A stretch of DNA of 64,000 bases from Viscum album (taxonomy: Eukaryota > Streptophyta > Magnoliopsida > Santalales > Viscaceae): assembly GCA_963277665.1 (NCBI GenBank), contig OY728128.1, forward strand, positions 1,870,242,988 through 1,870,306,987, given 5' to 3'. The notes under the pieces are model-generated. The model made no database searches, was not told the origin of the DNA, and worked only from the letters and a program-made list of their open reading frames with translations. Position numbers and translations under genes: made by a program. Below are positions 1 through 11,636 of this stretch, piece by piece (positions within the stretch are counted from its first letter, which is position 1; each line of letters begins with the position of its first letter).

Positions 1-3000
1 ATTTGAAAATAACCTTTTAATAGTTTAAATGAAGCATAAAAACATTTGGGTATCCTGATGGTGGGAATTTTTTTCATTCTATATTAGTTAAAAACATTCA
101 TTTTACTTTTTTAAGAGACGCCATACTGTATCATGTTTTGGAAAATGAGAGGAAGATTTATTTTTAAATCATTTTAAAAAAAGTCAAAAATGGGTGAAAA
201 TGAATTTACACCATCAATGAAGAATAGTAAAATTATTTTTGAATTTTTTTATAATATACTAACTTGGATGTTTAATATTCCCAAGTGGATATTTAAACAC
301 AAACAATCCCCAATAATGATGAGATAGCGGAGTAAATAAATATTACTTTACAATAAAGAGAATTGTATTCCCATGAAAGAAATAAAATCATATGGATATT
401 AATAATACCATAATATTCAGTATAATACTCATAAAATGCATTCATGGGTTGTAAATACATCACATAAATAAATAATTAGTGTCTAAGGCATGTTCCCTAC
501 AGAAACAAAAGTGAGACAATGATCCCTTACATAGCATTTACTTTTGAGTGCGAGCCCTTTAACATATTGTATAATGGTTTTAATAATGTTACTAACTTAT
601 TAAATAAGTATATTAATATTTATTATATCATATATTATCCTCTTATAATATCTTATTACTCGTTTATTTGTAATCTTTCATTATTTTAACTATTTTGGGT
701 GTTAATTGCCTAGTTTATTGAGTAAGTTTTGACTTGTTATATATTTTTCCCATTAATTAGTGCATGATTTCATCATCTACATAATTTAAACCATTATGTA
801 TATATAATATATATCTAGTATATATATATATATATAATAATATATAATATTTGTTGATAAGAAATGAAATCCATCGTTCATGGATATGGTAGGTCGTACA
901 TATGCATGAACGCTACTTTCATTTATTTGTCATTTTTAAAATAATCAAATGTAAATAACATATATCGATAAATTAATTCTATTATAAAACCTATTTCATA
1001 TATATCTCATGTTATTATTAAAACCATCCTTCATACATTCCATGCATAGTTTGAACGAAACACGCCGCTTTGAGGTGGACGTATCCCACACATCCATAAA
1101 TGATGTTATCATATTTATACAAAATGGAAAACATAACGGTATGTGTTATAAAAGGATTAAATTATCTTAAATTCATAATTAATATCATATATAATATATA
1201 TATATATAATTATTTTATATCCTAATTACCTACCATGAATGGTGGTAAATGAAAAATGAACAATCATCATTTCGTGAGACGGTACTTCGTCGTACACATA
1301 AACAATATGTTTGTCGCCCATTAGATTGAATTTTGAGTAATTTTATATCAAAAATATATAATAAAATCATATTATTATATTTAGGATACAATTTTTCTTA
1401 TATAATCATGGAATAAGGAGAGTCTATGGGGGTGTATAATGGAAATAAAACTATAGAGCTTGAGGAAAGATGTTACCTATTCTTTGGGTAACACATTTTG
1501 GATTGAACCAAAGGGCATCATTGTATGGATTTATTACCAAAGTGGGGAATATATAATTTTGGGAGGTATTACAAAGAGTAATATGGGTAGATTTTGGTAG
1601 ATCCAAATGGGCTATAGAGGTGTGAGGAAGTGGGGGATGAGGTGCCCTTTTATAATTGATGTGAGGGTCACTTTTGGAAACTCAAAAAATATTAAATTAA
1701 TATAAATTAATGATCAATTCCAAATGGATCAAAAGTGAACAATTTATAATATAATATTAGGAGGGGTATAAATACAATTATTAAATAATTTTTATACATT
1801 TTTAGGTCTCATTCTTACCCATATTTTTGGTTTTAACCATTAGTTAAACCTGTTAACTCTTACCGTGACAACATTGTTTTTTACTCATTAAGGGTTAATT
1901 TACTATAAAATAAAAAGAACAAAAAATGAGTCAAGTATGAAATTTGAAATTTTATCTCTATAATTTTTCTAAATTATATTTTTTTATATAATTTAATAAA
2001 TATTATTTATTTTGAAATATTGCTGATATAAATTTTGACACTATTTATTTCTTGACATTAAAAAAATAACATTAAACATGATAACTTCTAACAAAATCCT
2101 TTAATACGACCCTAATATTTTAATTTAATCTATAAATTTCTTGGATTACATCAAGTATATCAAATTATATTTATTTTATTATTATTATTAACAATTATTT
2201 GATATTTCATCTAATTAAAGAATTTCTACATCATTATTATGAAAGCCTTTAATTTAATTATATATTCTATGAAAACAAAAAAAAATCATAAAGAATAAAA
2301 TAATTTTTGATTTTAAATGAATATTTATATTTTAATATATCCTCTAAATTACTATATATGAAAATTTTAATTCCTATTAAAAACAATAGTGTGAAATATT
2401 TGACTACCGTTAGAATAAAATACTATAAAAGGAATAATGTAATACATGTTCTTCCAAGAGGCCATAAAATCTGTCCATGAATGATTTTGTTCTAAAATAG
2501 GTAATATAGTAAAATTAATACAACTATTAAGGTAATTTTAAAATACTATTTTAACACTTAATTACCCGATTTATTTTTAAAGGTGGTAATTAAAATATTT
2601 CTATATTTACAATTCATATCCCCAAACATTAAAAAAAATATTTACATAATTTGGATCTTTTGATTCAAAATATGGAATATATCTTTAAAAAATTCAAAAC
2701 ATAAATGTTTTAGTAATTAAACTAAAATCTATCTCATTAATGAAACAAGAAAATATGTTTTTAAAGTTAAAATGTTCAAATGATTAAAAGATTTTTATAT
2801 CTGATTTCAATGTAAAATTGATTCCAATGATCTAAATTTTATTAAACTATAAAAATTGTATCTAATTATTGTTTAAAACCAATCAATAATATAGTATATC
2901 ACTATAAATTATTTTTATAATTTTTTTTCAATTTAAATTTAATATTTTTTACTATTAATTAAGAAATGAAACTTATCAAAAAAATTAGAATAATTAATCC

Positions 3001-4574
3001 AAAGTAAAATTTTATTCCTCAATTTAAAATAATAGGTTTATTATTTTATATAACTTATTTAAAAGTGAAAAAAATTGGATTTAAAATATGTTCTTCATTA
3101 AAAGGTTGTAAGACTACTTTTATAAAAATATAGGGTTCTATGTGTAATATTGGGTTGGTTCTTAACATATTCCTATTAAATATATTGGTTTAATATCAAA
3201 AATATTTGATTGAATATATAAAATATATATTTCATTAATATCAATTCACTAATAGTAGTTAATTTATTTTATTATGATAAAATGACTTTGTGAGCATAAA
3301 AGTTGTTCGTTATAAAAATATTTTCTATATATTCAATTAGTTCATATATTAATTTATAATTAAATTCTGACCAAATAATTAAATCATATAATATCATAAG
3401 TTAGTTAATATTATTAATAAACCCAAAATTAATTGCATGTTTATATCTTATTATATTAAATAATAATATTGTATTTATATAATGTTGTTTGGTAAAACTC
3501 AGTATTTCAGGTAATGTAAGCCAACACATTAATGTTTGTGGGTTATGATTAACATGATGTTGTGTATTATAAAATCTATTAAAAAAATAAATTTAATTAT
3601 AAAATAAAATAATGTTATGTTATGGGGTGTTACAATAAGTGAGGGTGCAAGGATCCCTTAATTAAGTGGGGGATGGGTATTCTTGGAAACTACTTGGAAA
3701 TTTTCCAATAGAATACAAAATCATAAAGTTGTTTCCAAGAAAAATGATTCAAATTAACCTTAGTTTCAATGGAGGGATAATATAAGGTTCAAATATTTAT
3801 ATTAAATAGTATTTTAACATGTTTTTTGGTAGAACATACCCTTATCTTTTAGTTTAACCCCAACCCCCTCGGTAAAAACATTTTAACCATAATAAGTGTA
3901 ATTATTTTTTACTATTTTTACTACAAATTATTATCAAAAATTAATTTTAACTTATTACCTAATATAAAATTTTTTTAATCAGAATATGGAACTCATTTTA
4001 TCAAATTAAATTAATATAAATTTAATAATTTAATTTAAAATTAATCCCATCAGTGTTATTAAAAACCATTTTCATGAAATTCATTTTTCGAGCATAAGAT
4101 GTATTATATTAAATATATTACACATAATAATTAATATATATATTTCAATTAATACATTTAGATTTATAATCTATAAATTTTAATTAAATCATTAATCATT
4201 AAAAAAATTAATTAATTAAAATTGGATGGCATTATGACTTTTGTTAAATATTATTTTTTTGAAAAATATTCCATTTTACCTTCGAATGTTATTATAATTA
4301 TTTAAATCAAATTGATAGTTAATAAATTTTAAATAGTACTTATTATAAAACCCTATTATATATAACATGAGTAATAACTAAATACTACATTTTCAATTAT
4401 TTATAATGGCTTATTTCTAATCTAATTTTTTTTTAAATCATTCTAGGCCTATTTTGACAAAGTAAGTTCAAAATCAATATTCATCCTATAAAATTAGAAT
4501 TTTTATGCCATGAAATATTAAAATGTTAATTGTATTATAGTGTTATTAAAAAATAATATTTCCTTACTATAATT
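1..4574. other. AT-rich region without recognisable genes
   Basis: This stretch is extremely AT-rich, with stop codons in every frame and no open frame of useful length. It contains a short TA-dinucleotide run near 810-840 and another AT run near 1186-1210. I see no tRNA, no transposon termini and no protein motif. A weak resemblance exists between about 1620-1880 and 3640-3880: both have a GTGGGGGATG core, then TTGGAAACT, then a T-rich block ending in TTTAAC. They may be two very old copies of one repeat. The stretch abuts a truncated LTR at about 4575, so part of it may be an unrelated AT-rich element inserted into that LTR. Confidence 0.6.
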
Positions 4575-7425
4575 TATGCTCTAGTGTTACCCCAACGACA
4601 CCACAACTACAAGATTATAACACGAATGGCGTGCATCATATCCTTGCATTATCCCATCCACAGATCCATATAGTAACCAAGTAGTTTATGGGATCCTCAA
4701 AAATAGTATGTCGTGTTTTCTACACTGGGTAATATAATGGAAACCATAATACACATATTCTAGGTATTTTACCTCAATTCATCACAACCTATACACGTCA
4801 AACCTATAATAATACTTACGATGATATATCTAGAGATACATGTGTGTGAAATAACCACAAGAAATTATGGGCCTCTACATGAATATTTGAGGAAAAATAA
4901 CCACAATTTACACCATCACATAATACAAACAAAAGTAGAGATTTCTGGGGGTCCACCATCTATCCCATTCAAACCTAGATATTGGGGGAAACCCCTCACA
5001 CAGTCCACTGGGTGTTAATATCCTTACCAACAATGTTGGGATAGAATATACAATCAAAAACCATACATGATATAACATATCTCATAACCACACAATGAGA
5101 ATTGATTTAGTGTCAATATCATCTGTAACTATTATCTCTCAGACACCCTTCTGCCACCATTAAGATCTGGACATCATATAATCGAGAAATAATTTGAGAA
5201 CACTTACATCAATTAATTATTTTATATAAATATTTCACTTCACATTAATTGATTCATTAAAAATTTAAAATTAATCCAATTTTAATTAAATATCCACTGA
5301 GGTATGTTCTTTCCCTCTAGGAACAATTCTATCAAGTCCATGGTTTCTCAAGATTAACATGGTTTACAGTCCAACAAGATCTTACCTTAGAGTTTAAAAT
5401 ATGATTAAAAACATACATCATTCGATAATTCCTGGTACTCTAGGAAATTTCATAAAATTCCATAATTATTTGTGGTCAACATAAAATGGTTTAATCAAAC
5501 AGTTGGGAGAGGAATGCAGTTAAACAAGAAACATGGCCATTCAGTCTTTAAACGGATTTATAAATAAGAAATCATCCATGTTTCAAGTCAACAATGGGTT
5601 ATCCCAACTTCAAACTATTATATAACCTAGTTTAATCCACAAAACCTTCATATATATCACCATGTATCTCATCATCATAGAGACCAAATTCTACCAAAAA
5701 ATCAAGCATCCCCTTTTATATCTCATTAACCAACAACCATCAAAGGATCGCATAACATCACATAGAAATGTTCACATATATAGAAATAAATATGTTCAAA
5801 AAACAACCAACATAGTCAAATGGATAACGAGGCTATAAAAATAAGGCATATAGCCCTTATATGGATACCAAATATCTTATTCCTAACACAAAATACATTC
5901 AATATTCACAAGAAAACATGCTCACATAGAAATAAAAAATTATCAATAATAGACAACCTATTTTTTCCATCTTGAATTGACATAATAAATTATCACAAGA
6001 CACAATTAAGAGTAAGATAATAAATCAAATATTTCAAAATATAAATTTTTAACATAATTCATTCAATAATAACTTCTTGTTACATTAAAATTTAATGAAT
6101 AAATCGTCATTAGCATTACCCTTTATTATTTTCAAGAAGAATTTACAGCTTCATGTTATTTATAAATTTATATTGTCACAAAATGGAACAAATTCAATTG
6201 AAAAATTACAAAGCATCATTTAATTACCATAAAATTATAAGAATGAATAGATTCATTAAAAATTCATCTTTAATGCTTTTTCAAATCAATTATTACCCTC
6301 TTTATGTTCATCAACCATTTTCTATCAAATTATCAAGCTAATACATGAATAAAAAACATGATAAAAGACAATAAACATTGATAGACCATTATTTATTGAA
6401 TCAATAGAAAAAATATTATCAAGGTGAAGGATAATAGGAGATCACTATAAAAATAAACCAACTTCACTCTTCTGTGACTTTTATTCATTATTTGGTTAAA
6501 TTCCACAACCATACAATGAAGACAATATATAATGACATTAAAAATTCATATAATATAAAAGGTGACGAAATGAATCCTCTAACTTAAGGACTAAATTTTA
6601 TTTAATTAGAATAAAAAAATATCAATCTCCTATCACCTATCTCATAAAAAACAAGAGCCTTCCATGCCTGACACACAACAACCATGATAAGAAACAATAA
6701 GGGAACTCCAAAATAACAACAAATTTCTAACATTGTAGAATTAAAATAAGAATAGGAGGAAAATAAAATTATCCACAAGGAAAACCTAATAAAAAAAGAA
6801 TAACAGAAATTAGATACAAATGGATAAAACATAAGAAGCTGAGGAATAATCCACATCGAAGCACTTCTTAACACCATGAGAAATTGATTATGGTTGTTAG
6901 ATCTTTGTGAGAAAACAGTAGGGTTTGAGAAAACTTGAGGGAACTGTAGATTTATAGGTGAAATTCCAATAAAATATTCATGAAATTAAAATGAAATTCA
7001 ATTCATTAATGTTCTACATTTTTTATCCCCACTAAAAAATAAATCGCCTAAAATTATTTGACCTTGAAATAATTTAGGTTCTGATTTCAGTGTTCATGAT
7101 GTGAGTTTTAATGGTCGGATTCAATGAGTAAAAACATATTCTATTCACATAATGAGTTATAAAAATATTGTGAATGGACCATATAAATCTCCCTTATACA
7201 TCCCACAAATTACTTTTAGGACATGAACTAAACTTTCATAGAAGCAATGAACAACAAATTAAGGATTTAAACCACCTTTGACACCATGAATCCCCAATGC
7301 CTCTTAATTCTTGTATCCAAACACCACCAAACCTAATTTGGGCCTCCTATAACCACCATCGTAATAAAAAAATATGTTAGGTAATGAGATAGAATAATAT
7401 TTTCCCTTATATTATATACTTATCA
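4575..7425 (-). repeat. 3' LTR of element 1, truncated
   Basis: This segment aligns by eye with 12290-15113 along its length. Landmarks are TAACCCCAA.GACACC (4589) against TAACCCCATGACAC (12320), a CCACTGGGTGT/CCCATTAGGTGT block (about 5003 and 12743), GTTTCTCAAGATTAA (5342 and 13084), CTCTAGGAAAT (5438 and 13179), and a segment around ATTTGACCT (7058 and 14756). The right edge, ...CTTATCA, gives a minus-strand TGATAAG start, comparable with TGAGCTAAG at the other LTR. Left of about 4575 the similarity stops, so about 650 bp corresponding to 11637-12290 are missing. A small minus-strand open frame at 6602-6877 lies wholly in the LTR and has no recognised motif. Confidence 0.72.
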
Positions 7426-8339
7426 AACTATTTGTGTCCTAAAAAATTAAAACAAAACATGTATAGATAGAAGGAAAAATTGGTAGTTTGAATATCCCTA
7501 CTATGAGATACCTACCAAGGACCACTCATTAACAAGATATTAACCCCATAACTTACACAAACCATGTTTAGAAAAATAAAATAGCAACAAATAACTCTAA
7601 AACACTCTCTAGGGTAGGTACCTATTAAAGAATATTATAGTTAGAAACAAAGTAACATAGAAGTGGATCCATCTAATAAACCAAAAAGGTAAATAACCAT
7701 AAACTAGGATAACTAATATAGAAGTGATAAAAATTTCATGTAACTATGGTAATATTATGTAATTGCGTTATCAAGGTATCTCCTCCATTTCATCATGTCA
7801 AAAAATGACATGAACTATGGTAATAGTATGCTTGCACAAAAAATTTAGCCTAAACAACATAGATATCCACAGGCTAATATGTAAAGGCCACATCATTTTC
7901 AACATTGATCTCTCCCCAATAAGGGAAATAATATTCCTCATTAGGATAATGTTAAAGCTATAAAACTTGGAACAAATCATTTATATGGATCATCTATGTG
8001 GGACTTCTTATTTGATACACCATGGCTCTAATTTGATCAAACACATCAAAGGGCATAATAAATTAGAGAGATATATTATTCCCACATCTAAAATTTCACT
8101 ACTCTTGATTAGTATTTACATTTAGAAACACATGATCTATAACATCAAACTACGTTGATCATATACTATGATAAACATAATTATTTTGATGATCATTCAT
8201 TATCTTCATCCTCTTTCAAATCACAAAAAATAACTCTATCATGTTCGATACTTGTTCTGGTGAAAGAATTATTGAATCCCTAACCCTAGTCTAGAAGAAT
8301 ATTGAATGGAAATTTCGGCTGTAAAAGTCTTCAAATAAA

Positions 8340-8727
8340 AATATAAAATTGTTTTATTGAAATTATTTTTATAACTAAACTTAAATAAGTCTTGGGACTT
8401 ATCCATGAACCTCATAAACCTAGGACATGTGAATAAAAAAATCTACAAGAGTCTATGTGGTCTTCTCTATCTAACCATCATTATGTAGATGAAAAGTAGT
8501 AACGGGACATAAATGAAAGGAAGAATAATTCTAAAGTCCTCTCCACACCGTAGTTTTAAAATTTCTATCATAATTTAAAATTATCATCCTTGAGACCCCA
8601 TGAGGTCTCAAGACCATTTCTAGGTACCTCCAAAATAAAAACTCCACTGATCATGACTCTTTGATCATTATGAAGTTGGTTGATTTCATAAAATGATCAA
8701 CTACAACCCATATGGAATTAATATATC
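8340..8727 (-). pseudogene. Integrase core remnant (Ty3/gypsy, rve-type)
   Basis: Minus-strand translation from 8727 gives a recognisable retroviral-type integrase core broken by stops. SIWVVVDHFMKS matches the gypsy consensus around the first catalytic Asp, which is retained. VLRPHGVS matches the HG(V/L)P segment. ILNYDRNF aligns with the conserved SDR.P.F block, and the second catalytic Asp appears replaced by Asn. FHLHNDG followed by a stop and IEK aligns with FHPQTDGQ.E, with the Glu retained. Beyond it FKFSYKNNFNK resembles the LAEFAYN(N/S) segment found downstream in plant gypsy integrases. Integration activity is clearly lost. It sits only about 120 bp after the RT thumb region, so RNase H and the integrase HHCC domain are missing. 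Confidence 0.8.
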
Positions 8728-8854
8728 CCAAATATTGAGGATAACCTTTAACAATGTACATTGATATTTCTTCTGACATTCAATGAGAAAAATCCAATTA
8801 CAAGGGAAACAAACTATGAACACAGTTCTCCAAGTATTAGAACATGATTAAAAT

Positions 8855-9574
8855 AGGTTATGAAACTCCTATAATATCCTATATAACCAAGGAAACTCAT
8901 CACCTATGCGACATTCTTGGGAGATACCAAATAAACAATTTACTCAATCATTGAATTATCCACAACAAAAACTTATTGAGATAAGATATTCCCTAGAAAC
9001 AAACATCATGATCCCATAAATCACACATTGATAGCTTCTCAAATACCTACTAATGATGAAGAACTACAAAACATTCCCCTTTTGCTTAATGTGTTCTTCT
9101 TCAGAATCAAAGTATAATATTATTTCATTGATGAAAACTATCTTAAACTAATAAACTCATTGAACATTGTGTTCATCAAACCCATGAACACTAATGAAGC
9201 ATTAATTACACTAAACATAATCATAATGATATCATAATTCCCAAGATGACATCAGAAAGTGGCCTTCTAAATATCCTCATCCTTCACCTGCAACTCATGA
9301 TATCTTGACTACAGAGAAATATTTAATAACTAACTATATCATTTTATTTTAATGAATAAATCATCAATATTTTTAAAATGATAGTGATTCTTCACTATCA
9401 ACTCATTAAAGATATGATAATTGATACAAGGGCATAAAATTATATCATCCTTCTTCACATAAAAAATAGGTTCACCCCATGGTGGCACACTCGACCGACC
9501 AAACCCTAAATACAATATATTATTGATATATACTCACATTTCATGAAACTCAAAAGGTTAAATCCTATATGGAG
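8855..9574 (-). pseudogene. Reverse transcriptase remnant (Ty3/gypsy)
   Basis: Minus-strand translation starting at 9574 reads SPYRI, then (after a stop) FGRSSVPPWGEPIFYVKK and CINYHIFNELIVKNHYHF, then IDDLFIKIK. These match the conserved gypsy RT blocks PYRM, PWG.P..FV.KKDG, CIDYR.LN and IDDLF. After a frameshift RYHELQVKDEDI (about 9300) matches GYHQL.V...DI. IVFINEIILYFDSEEEH (about 9141-9091) matches the active-site block: the catalytic Asp pair of FIDD is replaced by Asn-Glu. FVVDNSMIE and FLGYIGYYRSF (8969-8862) match the thumb/connection. At least two frameshifts and several stops make it inactive. The family assignment is firm; lineage within Ty3/gypsy is not resolved. Confidence 0.88.
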
Positions 9575-10744
9575 ACATCAATATCATAAAATATTATAGT
9601 TGTTTTGTATTTAAAACATGATCTCCCATATATGGGTAATTCCATATCTTTGTGAAGGTATACATTATCGTACTCTTGAATAACACTAGGAAAAATGATG
9701 AATAAACCTCTGATGAGCTTAGTATCAAATCAACCATCAAGGAAGACAATAATGAAATATTCCTCCTTACCATATGAAGGTCTTTCTCTAAAAAAAACAT
9801 CGAATACACTCTATTAGAATCATAGAACACAAAAAACACTTGAAGAAAAAAATATCCTACATTGAATTTAGATTTTCTAAAGAGAGGATTATGTTTTAAG
9901 TTTATATTTAAAAAAATATGATGTTTTTATAAAAGAATTGTAGCCCCATTACTATCACAAAGTCCTTACATACTTCATACAGATTTGATTGACCTCAAAT
10001 GGGGGTATAAAATTCCAAGGGGAATGAAATTATATCAACCACACATCCTAAAGCCTAGAAGAGGGAAGGTTTTATAAAAGATTGTGTAGCTCTTAAATAA
10101 AACAAGTCATGAAATGAATTATAAAACATGAAAGGTTCCCTCAAATGACTTCTGTATTTCTTAGAACTAGAAATGAAAAAAATTCGTCTAAACTAGACAT
10201 AATTTTTAACCTCTGTAAAAATTTTGATGACCACCTACTCATACACACTCACATTTATGAGGTTAAGGAACATCTTTGGGTTATCTCATACCTACATCAT
10301 CTCCTCTTTGTGGATCCCAATATAGAGCATTCTATTGTTTCTTCCTCAAATGAAACTACCACAATGGTGGAACCCAAAATAGAAAACCTATTGTATTCTA
10401 CTTCATCATAATTTTCATGAACTCTCTATTCTGATAACCACTTCCTCCATATGGAAGATAAGTGTTTTAGGAAAATTCCTGAGAGCTACCATCATTGATG
10501 AAATGAAATGATGATGGATGGGACCTATCCTTGGATTTATGGAACCAATTCTTTCTAGGAATCATGGGCCTCATACCATAGCTCTTCCATGTTACAAATA
10601 CAAATGAATCACTACTCATGATGACCAAGTTTTTTTTACTATCCTCTCATCAATCACTACTCTCATCAACACCTTGAGATTTATATCTTAAATTAATGAG
10701 GTAGACTAGAATGAGATATGTAGATGGAAATATTATAGGAAATG

Positions 10745-10978
10745 ATAAACCATGGCCTCTTAATATATAAATATGTATAAAGAATATCGTAAAAGATTTC
10801 TAATAAGGATACCAAACTCTTTTATATAGGAACACCCCTTCTAAAGTGAATGAAGCTCCTAGTGACTAGAAACCATTAAAGCTGATGAAAAAAATAATGC
10901 ATGAAACTTGTCCATAAACATCTCCCATGAGGCCTATAACTCTTTATGATCAACAAGGAACAAGATCCACCACTGCAT
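10745..10978 (-). pseudogene. Gag remnant (Retrotrans_gag-type) of element 1
   Basis: In one minus-strand frame, interrupted by stops, the sequence reads MQWW, then ASWEMFMDKFHALFFSSA, LHSL, IKEFGILIRNLLRYS and EAMVYHFL. This reproduces the layout of the plant gypsy gag domain: a WW pair, W..F...F...F.P, a short L.(Q/K)G block, a .EY...F..L..(Y/F) block and a final hydrophobic F(L) block. Gag packages element RNA into virus-like particles. It lies upstream of RT on the same strand, as expected. I cannot find a convincing zinc knuckle (CX2CX4HX4C) downstream. Confidence 0.68.
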
Positions 10979-11620
10979 CTCTTATACATGCTACATCGTT
11001 ATCAACAATAAAAATCAATTATCTTTATGAACACAGATCGAACTAAAGACCATATCCACCACCTAAAACTAGTCTTATATCACTAAATCTTAAATGGATC
11101 CCTCATTATTTTATAGACTCTACAACTAAAAATCTCAAAGTATCCCCCTTAGTGTTTCATCATCATCGACCTCTACACTTCAATGATCTACTGGTACATA
11201 TTATTGAACATCATCTATGTGAAAATAAAAAAACATTGTCTTAGATCCATTAAAATAAAAAATATTTATAAAATCATAAAAATGGAATATGGAATATTTA
11301 TATTAATAAAATAATTTATTTATTTCTTTTAAATTTTAAAATATTTCTATTATCTACCCATTTCAATCATAGGTTCCAAAAACAAATGATGCATGATCCA
11401 TTTCATAAGGATCTAATTGAAAACTACTTTCACTTCATATAGTAATCTCTGTACATTTAAGGGTTCAAGAATCAAATAATAGGGGGACCTGTATACTTGT
11501 GTCTCAGTAGGTTTCTATTTTTTTCATCACTATGTATGTTTATATGACAGTGTTTCCCTAGAAACCAATGTAGTTGTCACCTCTTCCAAACTCTAACATC
11601 AATCATATCCCTCAACAAAA

Positions 11621-11633
11621 GCCTCTGATACCA
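11621..11633 (-). promoter_or_regulatory. Primer-binding site of element 1
   Basis: The minus strand reads TGGTATCAGAGGC, three bases inside the inner end of the 5' LTR (...GGTCCTAACA). TGGTATCAGAG is the sequence complementary to the 3' end of plant initiator-Met tRNA used to prime minus-strand cDNA in most plant LTR retrotransposons. It fixes the orientation of element 1 and the right-hand copy as the 5' LTR. Confidence 0.85.
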
Positions 11634-11636
11634 CTA

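Larger units (their letters stand above)
7426..11636 (-). mobile_element. Internal region of element 1
   Basis: Interior of the minus-strand Ty3/gypsy element. Reading from 11636 downward there is a primer-binding site, an unresolved 5' leader, a gag remnant (about 10978-10745), and a poorly preserved stretch where protease would be expected (about 10740-9575). Reverse transcriptase (9574-8855) and integrase (8727-8340) follow. The last 900 bp before the 3' LTR (8340-7426) should hold the integrase C-terminus, but I can follow only its first part. At about 4.2 kb the interior is shorter than the roughly 5 kb usual for a complete gypsy gag-pol, in keeping with the deletion between RT and IN. 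No frame is intact. Confidence 0.7.

Noticed and set aside
4821..5018. 65-codon plus-strand open frame
   Set aside because: It lies in a truncated LTR, and the other LTR does not keep the frame.
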